Below, piece after piece: positions 1 to 8,846 of a DNA stretch of 64,000 nucleotides; position 1 is the stretch's first letter, and each line of letters starts with the position of its first letter. This DNA is from Methylosinus sp. H3A (GTDB lineage: Bacteria; Pseudomonadota; Alphaproteobacteria; Rhizobiales; Beijerinckiaceae): NCBI RefSeq assembly GCF_015709455.1, contig NZ_JADNQW010000005.1, forward strand, positions 2,093,501-2,157,500, read 5' to 3'. The notes under the pieces are model-generated. The model ran no database searches, was not told the DNA's origin, and saw only the letters and a program-made list of their open reading frames with translations. Both the position numbers and the translations under genes were made by a program.

Positions 1-1
1 C

Positions 2-1333
2 AAAGAAATCATCGACAAATATGATCCGCCGGCGATTTTCGTCTATCAGACCTGCGTCCCCGCCATGATCGGCGACGATATCGACGCGGTTTGCAAAGCG
101 GCGGCGAAGAAATTCAACAAGCCCGTTATTCCGGTGAATTCGCCGGGATTCGTCGGGCCGAAAAATCTCGGCAACAAGCTGGCGGGTGAGGCGATCCTCG
201 ATCATGTGATCGGCACACAGGAGCCTGAATACACCACGCCTTACGACATCAATATCATCGGCGAATATAATCTCGCGGGCGAGCTGTGGCAGGTCAAGCC
301 GCTTCTCGACGAGCTCGGAATCCGTATCCTCTCCTGCATTTCCGGCGACGGCAAATATCAGGAGGTCGCGTCCTCCCATCGCGCCAAGGCGGCGATGATG
401 GTCTGCTCCAAAGCGATGATCAACGTCGCGCGCAAGATGGAGGAACGCTACGAGATTCCCTTCTTCGAGGGTTCGTTCTACGGCATCGGCGATATGAGCG
501 ATTCGCTTCGCGAAATCGCACGCCTGTTGGTCGAGAAGGGGGCGCCCGCCGAGCTCAAAGATCGAACCGACGCGGTGATAGCGCGCGAAGAGGCGCGCGC
601 CTGGGCGCGGATCGCGCCTTATAAGGAAAGGCTGCTCGGCAAGAAGGTTCTGCTGATCACGGGCGGCGTGAAATCCTGGTCCGTCGTCGCGGCTCTGCAG
701 GAAGCCGGCATGGAGCTCGTCGGCACCAGCGTCAAGAAGTCCACCAAGGAGGACAAGGAGCGCATCAAGGAACTGATGGGGCAGGACGCCCATATGATCG
801 ACGATATGACGCCGCGTGAAATGTATAAAATGCTCAAAGACGCGCAGGCGGATATCATGCTTTCGGGCGGTCGCTCACAGTTCATTGCGCTCAAAGCGAA
901 AATGCCATGGCTCGATATCAACCAGGAGCGGCATCACGCCTACGCCGGCTATGAGGGCATGGTCGAACTCGTTCACGAGATCGACAAGGCGCTGTTCAAT
1001 CCGGTTTGGGACCAAGTGCGCCGTCCGCCACCATGGCAGGAAAAGACCTGGGAAGATCGCGCGAATGAGGCGATCGCAGCGGAAGCGGCGGAGCTCGCGG
1101 CCGATCCCGTGAAGGCGGAGCAGGTCCGCCGCGAAAAGCGGATCTGCAAATGTCATAATGTGAATGTCGGCGCGCTCGAAGACGCGATCGCTGCCGGGTC
1201 TTTGACCTCCGTCGACGCGCTGGCCGAGGCTACACACGCGGGCACAGGTTGCGGCGGATGTCGCGACCAGCTGGAGCAGATGATCGAGGCAGCCAACGCC
1301 GGTGGCGCGGTTCCTGCATCGAAAGCGGCGTGA
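2..1333 (+). CDS. nifE: NifE, FeMo-cofactor scaffold subunit, 3' part, with C-terminal BFD-like [2Fe-2S] domain
   Basis: NifE forms with NifN the NifEN scaffold on which the FeMo-cofactor precursor matures. The frame is open from base 2, so the N-terminus lies outside the window; the ATG at 65 is internal, since residues before it read VYQTCVPAM as in NifE. The nitrogenase component 1 fold continues to about base 1100. The protein then carries about 60 extra residues with ICKCH (cysteine codons at 1145 and 1151) and TGCGGC (cysteine codons at 1250 and 1259). This CxC...CxxC pattern is the BFD-like [2Fe-2S] module also seen in the centre of NifU here. Canonical NifE lacks it, so this is a fusion. 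nifN follows after 9 bases. Identity as NifE is firm; cluster binding by the tail is inferred. Confidence 0.95.
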   Translation, partial: KEIIDKYDPPAIFVYQTCVPAMIGDDIDAVCKAAAKKFNKPVIPVNSPGFVGPKNLGNKLAGEAILDHVIGTQEPEYTTPYDINIIGEYNLAGELWQVKPLLDELGIRILSCISGDGKYQEVASSHRAKAAMMVCSKAMINVARKMEERYEIPFFEGSFYGIGDMSDSLREIARLLVEKGAPAELKDRTDAVIAREEARAWARIAPYKERLLGKKVLLITGGVKSWSVVAALQEAGMELVGTSVKKSTKEDKERIKELMGQDAHMIDDMTPREMYKMLKDAQADIMLSGGRSQFIALKAKMPWLDINQERHHAYAGYEGMVELVHEIDKALFNPVWDQVRRPPPWQEKTWEDRANEAIAAEAAELAADPVKAEQVRREKRICKCHNVNVGALEDAIAAGSLTSVDALAEATHAGTGCGGCRDQLEQMIEAANAGGAVPASKAA

Positions 1334-1342
1334 GGCGCTCCG

Positions 1343-2740
1343 ATGGCTAGAGTAGAAGTTTCCAAAAAGGCCTGCGCGGTCAACCCTTTGAAGATGAGCC
1401 AGCCGATAGGCGGCGCTCTCGCTTTCATGGGTGTGCAAGGATGCATGCCGCTGCTGCATGGATCACAGGGCTGCACATCTTTTGGGCTCGTGCTGTTCGT
1501 TCGGCATTTTCGCGAGGCGATCCCGCTTCAGACCACCGCGATGAGCGAAGTCGCGACGGTTCTCGGGGGGCTTGATAATGTCGAAGAAGCGGTCGTCAAT
1601 ATCGCGAAGCGCGCGAAGCCGGAGGTCATTGGCATCTGTTCGACCGGCGTGACCGAGACCAAGGGCGATGATGTCGATGGCTATATTCAGCTCATTCGAC
1701 AGCGTCATCCCGAGCTCGATCATATGGGCATTGTCTATGTGTCGACGCCTGACTTCAAAGACGCGTTTCAAGACGGTTGGGAGAAAACGGTCGCGAAGCT
1801 GATCGAGGCGTTCGTGCCCGCGAATGAAACGCCGGCGCAGCGCGCGCCGCAGCGCGTCAATGTCCTCCCCGGCTGTCATCTGACGCCTGGTGACATCGAC
1901 GAGTTGCGGGACATCATCGAGAGCTTCGGGCTCGAGCCGACCTTTCTGCCCGATCTCTCTGGTTCGCTGGATGGTCATCTTCCCGAAGATTTCACACCCA
2001 CGACGCTCGGCGGCACGACGCGCGAAGCGATGGGCGCGATGGGCTCGGCCGCATGGACCATCGCCGTCGGCGAGCAGATGCGGCTCGCCGCTACGACTCT
2101 CGAGCGTCGAGCCGGCGTTCCTTTCGTCCTTTTCGATCGGCTCACGGGCCTTGCTCCGAACGATGAGCTGATCGGCTTTTTGTCACGGATCAGCGGTCGG
2201 CCGGTTCCTCAGAAGTTCAAGCGCCAGAGGGGGCAGCTCGTCGACGCGATGCTGGATGGCCATTTCCACTTCGGCGGCAGAAAAGTCACGATCGGTGCCG
2301 AGCCCGACCTATTGTTCGCGATCGGCTCGTGGCTCCTGGAAATGGGGGCGCATGTACAGGCGGCCGTGACCACGACACAGTCGGCCGTGCTCAAAAACCT
2401 TGCAATCGACGAGGTGCTCATCGGCGATCTCGAAGATCTCGAGCACCGCTCGAAAGGTGCGGATCTGATGATGACGCACTCGCATGGGCGTCAGGCGTCG
2501 GAGCGACTCGGCGTGCCGCTGTACCGATTGGGGCTGCCGACCTTCGATCGGCTGGGCGCTGGTCACGAACTGACGGTGGGCTACCGAGGCACGAGAACGC
2601 TCATCTTCAACATCGGCAATATGTTCATCTCACAGGCTCATGAGCCCGATCCGGACACATGGCGCCGTGAAGACGAAAATGTCACGCATTTCGGGGGCGA
2701 GCAAACGACAGAGCTCGTTCAACTGACCGCGATGGCCTGA
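1343..2740 (+). CDS. nifN: NifN, FeMo-cofactor scaffold subunit
   Basis: This 465-residue protein is the NifN partner of NifE and belongs to the nitrogenase component 1 (NifDKEN) family. Near the N-terminus it has the PIGGALAFMGVQGCMPLLHG segment typical of NifN, and CSTGVTETKGDD follows around residue 97. Length matches the family (about 440-480). The ATG at 1343 begins MARVEVSKKACAVNPLKMSQP, which matches the NifN N-terminus. It is read directly behind nifE and 15 bases before nifX, so nifENX is presumably one transcript. No disrupted motif was seen. Confidence 0.97.
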   Translation: MARVEVSKKACAVNPLKMSQPIGGALAFMGVQGCMPLLHGSQGCTSFGLVLFVRHFREAIPLQTTAMSEVATVLGGLDNVEEAVVNIAKRAKPEVIGICSTGVTETKGDDVDGYIQLIRQRHPELDHMGIVYVSTPDFKDAFQDGWEKTVAKLIEAFVPANETPAQRAPQRVNVLPGCHLTPGDIDELRDIIESFGLEPTFLPDLSGSLDGHLPEDFTPTTLGGTTREAMGAMGSAAWTIAVGEQMRLAATTLERRAGVPFVLFDRLTGLAPNDELIGFLSRISGRPVPQKFKRQRGQLVDAMLDGHFHFGGRKVTIGAEPDLLFAIGSWLLEMGAHVQAAVTTTQSAVLKNLAIDEVLIGDLEDLEHRSKGADLMMTHSHGRQASERLGVPLYRLGLPTFDRLGAGHELTVGYRGTRTLIFNIGNMFISQAHEPDPDTWRREDENVTHFGGEQTTELVQLTAMA

Positions 2741-2755
2741 CCACGAGGAGGCAGC

Positions 2756-3166
2756 ATGAAAGTCGCATTCGCCACGCAAGACCTCGAACGGGTCGACGCC
2801 CATTTCGGTTGGGCGAAGAATATCGCGATCTATGAGCTCACCGCTGACGGATACAGCTTCATCGAGGCGATCCAGTTCCAGGGTGATCTTCAAGAAGACG
2901 GCAATGAGGACAAGCTGCAGCCCAAGCTCGAAGCGATCAAGGACTGCGCGATCCTCTACGTTGCAGCGATCGGAGGCTCCGGAGCTGCGCGTGTCGTTGC
3001 TTCGGGCATTCACCCGATGAAGGTGGCGCAGCCGGAAAATATCACAGAACTCCTGGAGAAGCTCAAAGTCGTCCTGCAAGGCGCGCCGCCGCCCTGGCTG
3101 CGCAAGGTCATGACGAGGGGCCAGGAAAGAACCTTCGATTTCGAGGAAGAGGCTGCAAATGGCTGA
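2756..3166 (+). CDS. nifX: NifX, nitrogenase cofactor carrier protein
   Basis: NifX (136 aa) belongs to the dinitrogenase iron-molybdenum cofactor-binding family and shuttles NifB-cofactor or the VK-cluster between NifB and NifEN. It opens [21 protein letters not shown], the usual start of the fold, and a GAGGAGG Shine-Dalgarno lies just before the ATG. Its end overlaps the next gene by eight bases. Length is normal for a stand-alone NifX. Confidence 0.95.
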   Translation: MKVAFATQDLERVDAHFGWAKNIAIYELTADGYSFIEAIQFQGDLQEDGNEDKLQPKLEAIKDCAILYVAAIGGSGAARVVASGIHPMKVAQPENITELLEKLKVVLQGAPPPWLRKVMTRGQERTFDFEEEAANG

Positions 3167-3626
3167 GACCGAGACGATTACGGCGAATGACGCGGCGGAC
3201 AGCGTCTTCATCAAGGAACTGATCAAAATGTGGCGTGCGCAGGATACGCACGGCACTTGGGAGAACAAGAAAGATCTCGATCTCATCAAGCCGTATATCG
3301 TCGACAAAGAAGCGCGCAAGCAGCTTCCGCTCATCGGCGATCCCGATCCCGAGATTCTCTGGCGGCTCGAGCTCTTCTACAATGCGGTGGCGCTGTCGAT
3401 CGAGCGCGCCACCGGTGTGATGGTTCAGCCGATGATCAAAATGAGTCATGAGGGCTTCGGCCGTCAGGTGCTTATCGCTGGTCGGCTCATCGTCGTCAAT
3501 AAGCAGCTGCGCGACGTGCATCGCTTCGGCTTCGACTCCTTGGAGAAGCTTTCCGATGAAGGCACGAAGCTGGTCAGCTCCGGCGTCGAGATGATCGAGA
3601 AGTTTCCGGAAGTCGCGCGCTACTGA
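3159..3626 (+). CDS. NifX-associated nitrogen fixation protein (DUF269 family)
   Basis: This 155-residue protein matches the DUF269/NifX-associated family, found almost only next to nifX in diazotrophs. Features seen are the early [19 protein letters not shown] segment and a long helical C-terminal half. The ATG sits inside the 3' end of nifX, an eight-base overlap suggesting translational coupling. The biochemical role is not established; context points to FeMo-cofactor assembly. Confidence 0.9.
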   Translation: MAETETITANDAADSVFIKELIKMWRAQDTHGTWENKKDLDLIKPYIVDKEARKQLPLIGDPDPEILWRLELFYNAVALSIERATGVMVQPMIKMSHEGFGRQVLIAGRLIVVNKQLRDVHRFGFDSLEKLSDEGTKLVSSGVEMIEKFPEVARY

Positions 3627-3646
3627 TAATCGAAGGAGATGATCGA

Positions 3647-3847
3647 ATGAGCTCCGTCGACGAGCTGAAGGCCGAGATCAAGAAACTCTCGGCCAAGGCG
3701 ACGAATATGAAGATGAATCTGCACGACCTTTCGGAAGAGCTTCCGATCAATTGGGGCACCATCCTCACGGTCGCGCAGGAGGCCTATGAGGCCTATGCGG
3801 CTCTCGAAGCCGCCCGTCAGAAACTCAAGGAATTGGAGACTGCGTGA
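3647..3847 (+). CDS. Small nif-cluster coiled protein (DUF683/CCE_0567-like)
   Basis: A 66-residue, mostly helical, charged protein of the DUF683 type that regularly follows the DUF269 gene in nif clusters. It begins MSSVDELKAEIKKLSAKATN and carries the conserved central ELPINW motif. A GAAGGAG Shine-Dalgarno precedes the ATG. Its stop overlaps the ferredoxin start in TGATG. Function is unknown; family members have been discussed as small metalloproteins or chaperones of cofactor synthesis. Confidence 0.85.
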   Translation: MSSVDELKAEIKKLSAKATNMKMNLHDLSEELPINWGTILTVAQEAYEAYAALEAARQKLKELETA

Positions 3848-4164
3848 TGGGGGCGTTCAAGACGAGAGGCGGCGCCGACTGGACGCCGTCTTATTTGACC
3901 AACATCAATCCTGCGACATGCATCGGCTGCGGACGCTGTTTCAAAGTGTGTCCGCAGGACGTCATGGCGCTTTACGGCGTGGACGCGGAAGGAACGATCC
4001 TCGGCATCGTGACCGATGACGACGACGATGACTTCGACGGCGAACTCAATCGCAAGATCATGAAGGTCGAGCGGGAGCAGGATTGCATCGGGTGCTCGGC
4101 GTGTTCGAAGGTCTGTCCGAAGGACTGCCAGACGCACGTTCCCGTGGATCAGCTGGTCGGCTGA
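3847..4164 (+). CDS. fdxB: Nif-specific ferredoxin III, 2x[4Fe-4S]
   Basis: This 105-residue ferredoxin has two cysteine motifs, CIGCGRCFKVCP (about residue 24) and CIGCSACSKVCP (about residue 81). An acidic DDDDDDFDGE loop separates them, as in nif-specific ferredoxin III (FdxB). It likely donates electrons to cofactor assembly or nitrogenase. The ATG at 3847 overlaps the previous stop; a GTG at 3844 is possible but adds one residue only. nifQ begins four bases downstream. Confidence 0.92.
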   Translation: MGAFKTRGGADWTPSYLTNINPATCIGCGRCFKVCPQDVMALYGVDAEGTILGIVTDDDDDDFDGELNRKIMKVEREQDCIGCSACSKVCPKDCQTHVPVDQLVG

Positions 4165-4168
4165 TCCA

Positions 4169-4846
4169 ATGGCCTTTCTCTCCGAAGATCGTCGATCGGA
4201 GAGCGGGCTCCGACAGCCGAGTCGGGATCCGACGGATATTTACGCGCGATTGCGGTCGCGTCCGAGCGAATGCGGACGCGACGATCCGTTTATGGCGCAC
4301 GTCTTTTGTTGCGTATTGGCTCTCGGCTTGAGCGAAGTAGCGGGGCGCTCCGGGGCGCTGGGCCATTCTCTCGCGCTCGGGCGTGCGCAACTCACACGGT
4401 TGTTCGACCGTTGGGCGCCTGAAGCTCATGCGTTGATCGATCTGGCGGAGGAGCCAGAGGCGATCGGGCTGGACGATGAGGAAGAGCAGATTCGGCAATT
4501 GCTCGAAAGATTTCGCGGCGACGCCTCGGAAGAGACCGGCTGGCTGGCGTCGATAATGACCAAACGTGCGATGTCCCCTCGCCATTTGTGGCAGGATCTC
4601 GGTCTGAGCCAGCGCGATGAGCTCGGCCGTTTGATGCGAGAGCGTTTTCCTCGCCTCGCCGAGCGCAACGTAAACCATATGAAATGGAAGAAATTTTTCT
4701 ATCGCTCGCTATGTGAGATGGAAGGTTTTGTTCTTTGCGCCGCGCCCACTTGCCGCGAGTGCAGCGATTTCCACGATTGCTTTGGGGACGAGAGCGGGGA
4801 GAGCGCGCTGGCGCGATTGTCCCACGGTAAACCCTCGGACTCCTGA
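4169..4846 (+). CDS. nifQ: NifQ, molybdenum delivery protein for FeMo-co
   Basis: NifQ (225 aa) carries an Fe-S cluster and supplies molybdenum to NifEN/NifH during cofactor synthesis. The C-terminal cysteine motif is visible as CAAPTCRECSDFHDC (Cx4Cx2Cx5C), and NHMKWKKFFYRSLCE lies before it, both diagnostic. The N-terminal 30 residues are not conserved, so translation might start slightly later than the chosen ATG. It is the last gene of the first nif run; a 236-base regulatory gap follows. Confidence 0.92.
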   Translation: MAFLSEDRRSESGLRQPSRDPTDIYARLRSRPSECGRDDPFMAHVFCCVLALGLSEVAGRSGALGHSLALGRAQLTRLFDRWAPEAHALIDLAEEPEAIGLDDEEEQIRQLLERFRGDASEETGWLASIMTKRAMSPRHLWQDLGLSQRDELGRLMRERFPRLAERNVNHMKWKKFFYRSLCEMEGFVLCAAPTCRECSDFHDCFGDESGESALARLSHGKPSDS

Positions 4847-4948
4847 GTAGTCTCGAGTTTTTCTCCCATTTTTGCGTCTGTCCAGCAGCATAGGCGACCC
4901 AGCCTATCGGGCTGATTTCTGCGTATTTCGAAACGGAATCGCCATCCG

Positions 4949-4964
4949 TGTCGGAACTCCGACA
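4949..4964 (+). promoter_or_regulatory. NifA upstream activator site 1 (TGT-N10-ACA)
   Basis: TGT at 4949-4951 and ACA at 4962-4964 are separated by exactly ten bases, a perfect match to the NifA enhancer consensus. It lies about 60 bases upstream of the sigma-54 promoter of the iscA-nifU operon. Confidence 0.8.
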
Positions 4965-4965
4965 T

Positions 4966-4981
4966 TGTGGGAATGCAGACA
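4966..4981 (+). promoter_or_regulatory. NifA upstream activator site 2 (TGT-N10-ACA)
   Basis: A second perfect TGT-N10-ACA (TGT 4966-4968, ACA 4979-4981) sits 17 bases downstream of the first. Such paired sites are expected to allow cooperative NifA binding. Spacing to the -24 element is about 45 bases, on the short side for an enhancer. Confidence 0.8.
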
Positions 4982-5026
4982 GCCGATCCCCCTGAGAATC
5001 GACTGATTCGCGATGGTAAAGTCATT

Positions 5027-5043
5027 TGGCATGTTCGTTGCTT
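5027..5043 (+). promoter_or_regulatory. Sigma-54 (-24/-12) promoter of iscA-nifUSV-cysE-nifW operon
   Basis: TGGCAT-GTTCG-TTGCTT matches the RpoN consensus TGGCAC-N5-TTGCA. The invariant GG (5028-5029) and GC (5040-5041) have the required ten-base gap. It lies 40 bases upstream of the iscA ATG and downstream of two NifA sites. Confidence 0.85.
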
Positions 5044-5082
5044 TGTACCGCTCGGATGTTTTTCCGGGAAGAGGTTAAGCAA

Positions 5083-5403
5083 ATGATCGAACTCACAGAC
5101 AACGCCCTGAACGCGGTGCGTTCGGCCATTGCGGGCGCCGGGCAGGAGGTCGAGGGGCTGCGGATCATGGTCGAGGCCGGCGGCTGCGCGGGCTTCCAAT
5201 ACACGATGGGTCTGGTCAATGAGACCAATCCTGCCGACCATGTGTTCGAGCGCGATGGCGTGAAGGTCTTCGTCGAGGAGGGTTCTCTCGCCTATCTCGA
5301 CGGCACGCGGGTCGATTTCGTGAGCGGGCTCGAGGGTGCGGGCTTCACTTTCGAAAACCCCCAGGCGAAGTCGAGCTGTTCCTGCGGCAAATCGTTCGGT
5401 TGA
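5083..5403 (+). CDS. IscA/HesB-type Fe-S carrier, nif-associated
   Basis: A 106-residue A-type Fe-S carrier. The three family cysteines are visible: GGCAGFQY near residue 35 and the C-terminal SCSCGKSFG. It probably accepts clusters built on NifU and passes them to nitrogenase maturation targets. The ATG at 5083 is chosen because an upstream in-frame start at 5026 would lie inside the -24/-12 promoter, and because MIELTDNAL is the family N-terminus with AGAGG just before it. It is the first gene of the NifA-controlled operon. Confidence 0.92.
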   Translation: MIELTDNALNAVRSAIAGAGQEVEGLRIMVEAGGCAGFQYTMGLVNETNPADHVFERDGVKVFVEEGSLAYLDGTRVDFVSGLEGAGFTFENPQAKSSCSCGKSFG

Positions 5404-5423
5404 TTGTCTTCGGGAGAGCGGCG

Positions 5424-6446
5424 ATGTGGGAATATTCCGACAAGGTCAAGGAGCATTTCTTCAATCCGAAGAACGCAGGCGTTCTCGTCGACGCCAATGC
5501 GGTCGGCGAGGTCGGCGCCCTGTCCTGCGGTGACGCGCTGAAGCTGATGCTCCACATCGATCCTGTGACGGAGATCGTTCTCGAAGCCAAATTCCAGACT
5601 TATGGCTGCGGTTCGGCGATCGCTTCGTCCTCGGCGCTGACCGAGCTCGTCATCGGCAAGACGCTCGCGCAGGCGCGTGCGATCACAAATCGCGATATTG
5701 CGGAATATCTCGGCGGCTTGCCTCCCGAGAAGATGCATTGCGCGGTGATGGGTCACGAGGCGCTTCAGTCGGCGATCGCCGATTTTCGTGGGGAAGTCTG
5801 GCGGCCCTTGCATGAGGAGGGGGCGCTCGTCTGCAAATGTCACGGCGTCGACGCCGGGGTCATCGAGCGCGCGATACGGGAAAACGGGCTTTCGACCGTC
5901 GACCAGGTGAGTGCGTTCACCCAGGCTGGCACGGGCTGCACGACCTGTTACGAGCAGATCGAGGATATTTTGGCGCGCGTGGCGTCCGAGGTCGCCGCCG
6001 CGCAAATCGTCGAGATTTCCGAGGAGGTCGTTTCGAGCGCTGCGACGACGCAGGCTCCTGCGGCGCCGCGTGCAGGTGCGGTCAATCTATTCACCGCTGC
6101 GATGCGTCCGGCCAGCGCGCCCGCGCCGCGGCCGCCGGCTCCTGTTCGTCCGGCCGCAGAAACGTCGCCACTGTCGCCTGCGTCGCCTCCATCCGCCGGA
6201 ATGACGAACTTAAAGAGAATTCGCCTGATCGAAGAGACGATCGAGGATCTCCGCGTCTATCTACGAAAGGACGGCGGTGATTGCGAGTTGATCGACGTGG
6301 ATGGTTCGAATGTGCTCGTCAGCCTCACCGGAGCTTGCGTGGGCTGTCAAATGGCGAGCGTCACCGTGTCCGGAATACAAGAGCGGCTCATCACGAAATT
6401 GGGTGTGCCCATTCGAGTGATCCCGGTCGGGCGCAACGCTCATTGA
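5424..6446 (+). CDS. nifU: NifU, Fe-S cluster scaffold
   Basis: NifU (340 aa) assembles [2Fe-2S] and [4Fe-4S] clusters with sulfur from NifS. Three modules are seen: an IscU-like N-terminus with cysteines in LSCGD, TYGCGS and MHCAV (residues 35-106); a central permanent [2Fe-2S] module with CKC and CTTC (about 137-175); and a C-terminal NifU domain with CVGC (about 315). A proline/alanine-rich linker of about 60 residues precedes the last domain and is longer than usual. Start at MWEYSDKV (5424) matches the family and has a GGGAG site. Confidence 0.97.
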   Translation: MWEYSDKVKEHFFNPKNAGVLVDANAVGEVGALSCGDALKLMLHIDPVTEIVLEAKFQTYGCGSAIASSSALTELVIGKTLAQARAITNRDIAEYLGGLPPEKMHCAVMGHEALQSAIADFRGEVWRPLHEEGALVCKCHGVDAGVIERAIRENGLSTVDQVSAFTQAGTGCTTCYEQIEDILARVASEVAAAQIVEISEEVVSSAATTQAPAAPRAGAVNLFTAAMRPASAPAPRPPAPVRPAAETSPLSPASPPSAGMTNLKRIRLIEETIEDLRVYLRKDGGDCELIDVDGSNVLVSLTGACVGCQMASVTVSGIQERLITKLGVPIRVIPVGRNAH

Positions 6447-6456
6447 GGAGTTCGTC

Positions 6457-7659
6457 ATGAAGGCGATTTATCTCGACAACAATGCGACGACTCGAGTCGA
6501 CCCGGCGGTGGTGGACGTAATGCTTCCGTATTTCACGGAGCATTTCGGCAACGCTTCTTCGGCTCACTCCTTCGGGGCCGAGGTCGGGACCGCGGTCAAG
6601 ACGGCTCGGCAGCAGCTTCAGCAGCTGCTCGGCGCGGCGCATGATCACGAGATCATCTACACATCGGGCGGCACGGAGAGCGATAACGCCGCTATCCTGT
6701 CGGCGCTCGAGGCTTTGCCGGATCGCAACGAAATCGTGACCTCCAAGGTCGAGCATCCGGCGATTCTCTCGCTTTGTGAGCACCTCGAGAAAACTGGACG
6801 CGCCAAGGTTCATTTCATCGGCGTCGACAAGGTCGGCCAGCTCGACATCGACGCCTATCGCGCCGCTCTGTCGGACAGGGTGGCGGTCGTGTCGCTGATG
6901 TGGGCGAACAATGAGACGGGAACGATTTTTCCTGTCGAAGGTCTCGCAGAGCTCGCGAAGGAGCATGGCGCGCTATTTCATACGGATGCCGTGCAGGCCG
7001 CGGGCAAGACGCCCATTTCTCTCAAGGATAGCGCGATCGACATGTTGTCGCTGTCCGGCCACAAATTGCATGGGCCCAAGGGGATCGGCGCGCTCTATGT
7101 GAAGAAGGGCGCTCGCTTCAAGCCTCTGATCCGGGGCGGTCATCAGGAGCGCGCGCGTCGCGGCGGGACGGAGAACGTGCCTGCGATCATCGGGCTGGGC
7201 AAGGCGGCCGAGCTCGCGCTCCAGCATATGGCGGAGGAGCAGGGGCGCGTCCGGGAATTGCGCGACCGTTTGGAGAAGGCCGTTCTGCAGCGAGTGCCCA
7301 ATTGCATCGTCAATGGCGATCGCCACGATCGTCTGCCGAACACGTCCAATATTGCTTTCGAATATGTCGAGAGCGAAGCGATCTTGCTGCATCTCAATCG
7401 GGGTGGTGTCGCCGCATCCTCTGGTTCGGCCTGCACGTCGGGATCGATGGAGCCGAGCCATGTGCTGAAAGCCATGGAGATTCCCGAGGCGGCGCTTCAT
7501 GGCGCCGTGCGCTTCTCCTTCTCGCGCGACAATGCCTCGGAGGATGTGGATCGCGTGATCGAGGCGTTGCCCGGCATCGTCGAGAAGCTACGGGAAATGT
7601 CTCCCTTCTGGGCTGAGGCCGATAAGAAGACGAGCGACTCCAAGCCCGTTTTTGCATGA
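6457..7659 (+). CDS. nifS: NifS, cysteine desulfurase
   Basis: NifS (400 aa) is a PLP enzyme that releases sulfur from L-cysteine for NifU. The N-terminus reads [14 protein letters not shown], the PLP lysine lies in [12 protein letters not shown] (about residue 203), and the active-site cysteine is in [17 protein letters not shown] (about residue 325). Length is typical. It starts ten bases after nifU and its stop overlaps nifV by four bases. Confidence 0.98.
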   Translation: MKAIYLDNNATTRVDPAVVDVMLPYFTEHFGNASSAHSFGAEVGTAVKTARQQLQQLLGAAHDHEIIYTSGGTESDNAAILSALEALPDRNEIVTSKVEHPAILSLCEHLEKTGRAKVHFIGVDKVGQLDIDAYRAALSDRVAVVSLMWANNETGTIFPVEGLAELAKEHGALFHTDAVQAAGKTPISLKDSAIDMLSLSGHKLHGPKGIGALYVKKGARFKPLIRGGHQERARRGGTENVPAIIGLGKAAELALQHMAEEQGRVRELRDRLEKAVLQRVPNCIVNGDRHDRLPNTSNIAFEYVESEAILLHLNRGGVAASSGSACTSGSMEPSHVLKAMEIPEAALHGAVRFSFSRDNASEDVDRVIEALPGIVEKLREMSPFWAEADKKTSDSKPVFA

Positions 7660-8846
7660 CAGGCGCGACCGTCGTGACCCCTGATCAACCCCGCATCTTC
7701 ATCAACGATACGACGCTTCGCGATGGCGAGCAGGCGCCGGGCGTGGCTTTCACGGTCGCCGAAAAGCTTTCGATCGCCCGCGCGCTCGCTGCGGTCGGCG
7801 TCGATGAGATCGAGGCGGGGACGCCGGCGATGGGCCGCGACGAGATCGAGGCGATCGGCGCCATCGCCATGGATGGCTTGCCGTGTCGGGTCATAGCCTG
7901 GTGTCGTCTGAGCGAGAAGGACGTCGACGCGGCGCTCGCCGCGAATGTTTCGCATGTGAATATCTCGTCGCCTATGTCGAGACTGCAGATCGGGGTGAAG
8001 CTGTCGACGGATGTCGAAGGCGCGGCGGCGCGTGTCGAGCGGGTCGTCGCCTATGCTCGCTCGAAGGGGCTCGGCGTCGCTCTCGGGGGCGAAGATTCGT
8101 CGCGGGCCGACCCGCGCGACATCGGTCGGATCGCGCGCGCCGCCGCGGACGCGGGCGCAACACGTTTTCGCTTCGCGGATACGCTGGGAACGCTGGACCC
8201 GTTCACGACCTATGAGTCGATTCGTCGGGTGCGCGACGAGACCGATCTCCCGATCGAATTTCATGGCCATGACGATGTCGGTCTTGCGACGGCCAATACG
8301 CTCGCGGCGGTGCGGGGCGGCGCGACGCATGCGTCTGTCACAATCCTCGGTCTCGGCGAGCGCGCCGGCAATGCCGCGCTGGAGGAGGTCGCCGTCGCGC
8401 TGGGTCATGTCGCGCATGGCCGAACGAATATCGATCTCAAGCGCCTTCAAGGCGTCGCCAAGTTGGTGGCGGCGGCCGCGCGCCGCAAGATCGGACGCGC
8501 CAAGGCGATCGTCGGCTCGGACATATTCACGCATGAATCGGGCATTCATGTCGCCGCGCTGATGAAGGATGTGCGAACCTATCAGGGTCTCGACCCCGCG
8601 CGGCTCGGGCGGCGGCATCGCATCGTCATCGCCAAACATTCCGGTTTGAGCGCGATCCAGAAGAGATGCGCCGAGATCGGCGTCGATCTGGACCGCGACA
8701 CGGCCGCGCGGCTGCTCGATCATGTCAAGCGCCGTGCGCTCGACCAAAAAAGGCCGGTCAATCGCGGCGAGTTCATTCGCCTTGTGGACCGCGCGCAAGC
8801 GGAAGCGGCAATCGCGGCGCAGCATGATGTGGGAGGCGTGTCATGA
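7656..8846 (+). CDS. nifV: NifV, homocitrate synthase
   Basis: NifV (396 aa) condenses acetyl-CoA and 2-oxoglutarate to homocitrate, the organic ligand of FeMo-cofactor. The DRE-TIM signature [19 protein letters not shown] is at residues 11-29, metal-binding [14 protein letters not shown] near residue 205, and [12 protein letters not shown] near 235. It overlaps nifS and cysE by four bases each, consistent with coupling. A close relative would be isopropylmalate synthase, but length and context favour NifV. Confidence 0.95.
   Translation: MTGATVVTPDQPRIFINDTTLRDGEQAPGVAFTVAEKLSIARALAAVGVDEIEAGTPAMGRDEIEAIGAIAMDGLPCRVIAWCRLSEKDVDAALAANVSHVNISSPMSRLQIGVKLSTDVEGAAARVERVVAYARSKGLGVALGGEDSSRADPRDIGRIARAAADAGATRFRFADTLGTLDPFTTYESIRRVRDETDLPIEFHGHDDVGLATANTLAAVRGGATHASVTILGLGERAGNAALEEVAVALGHVAHGRTNIDLKRLQGVAKLVAAAARRKIGRAKAIVGSDIFTHESGIHVAALMKDVRTYQGLDPARLGRRHRIVIAKHSGLSAIQKRCAEIGVDLDRDTAARLLDHVKRRALDQKRPVNRGEFIRLVDRAQAEAAIAAQHDVGGVS

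Noticed and set aside
5026..5082. Upstream start for iscA
   Set aside because: The codons would lie within the sigma-54 promoter and add unconserved residues.
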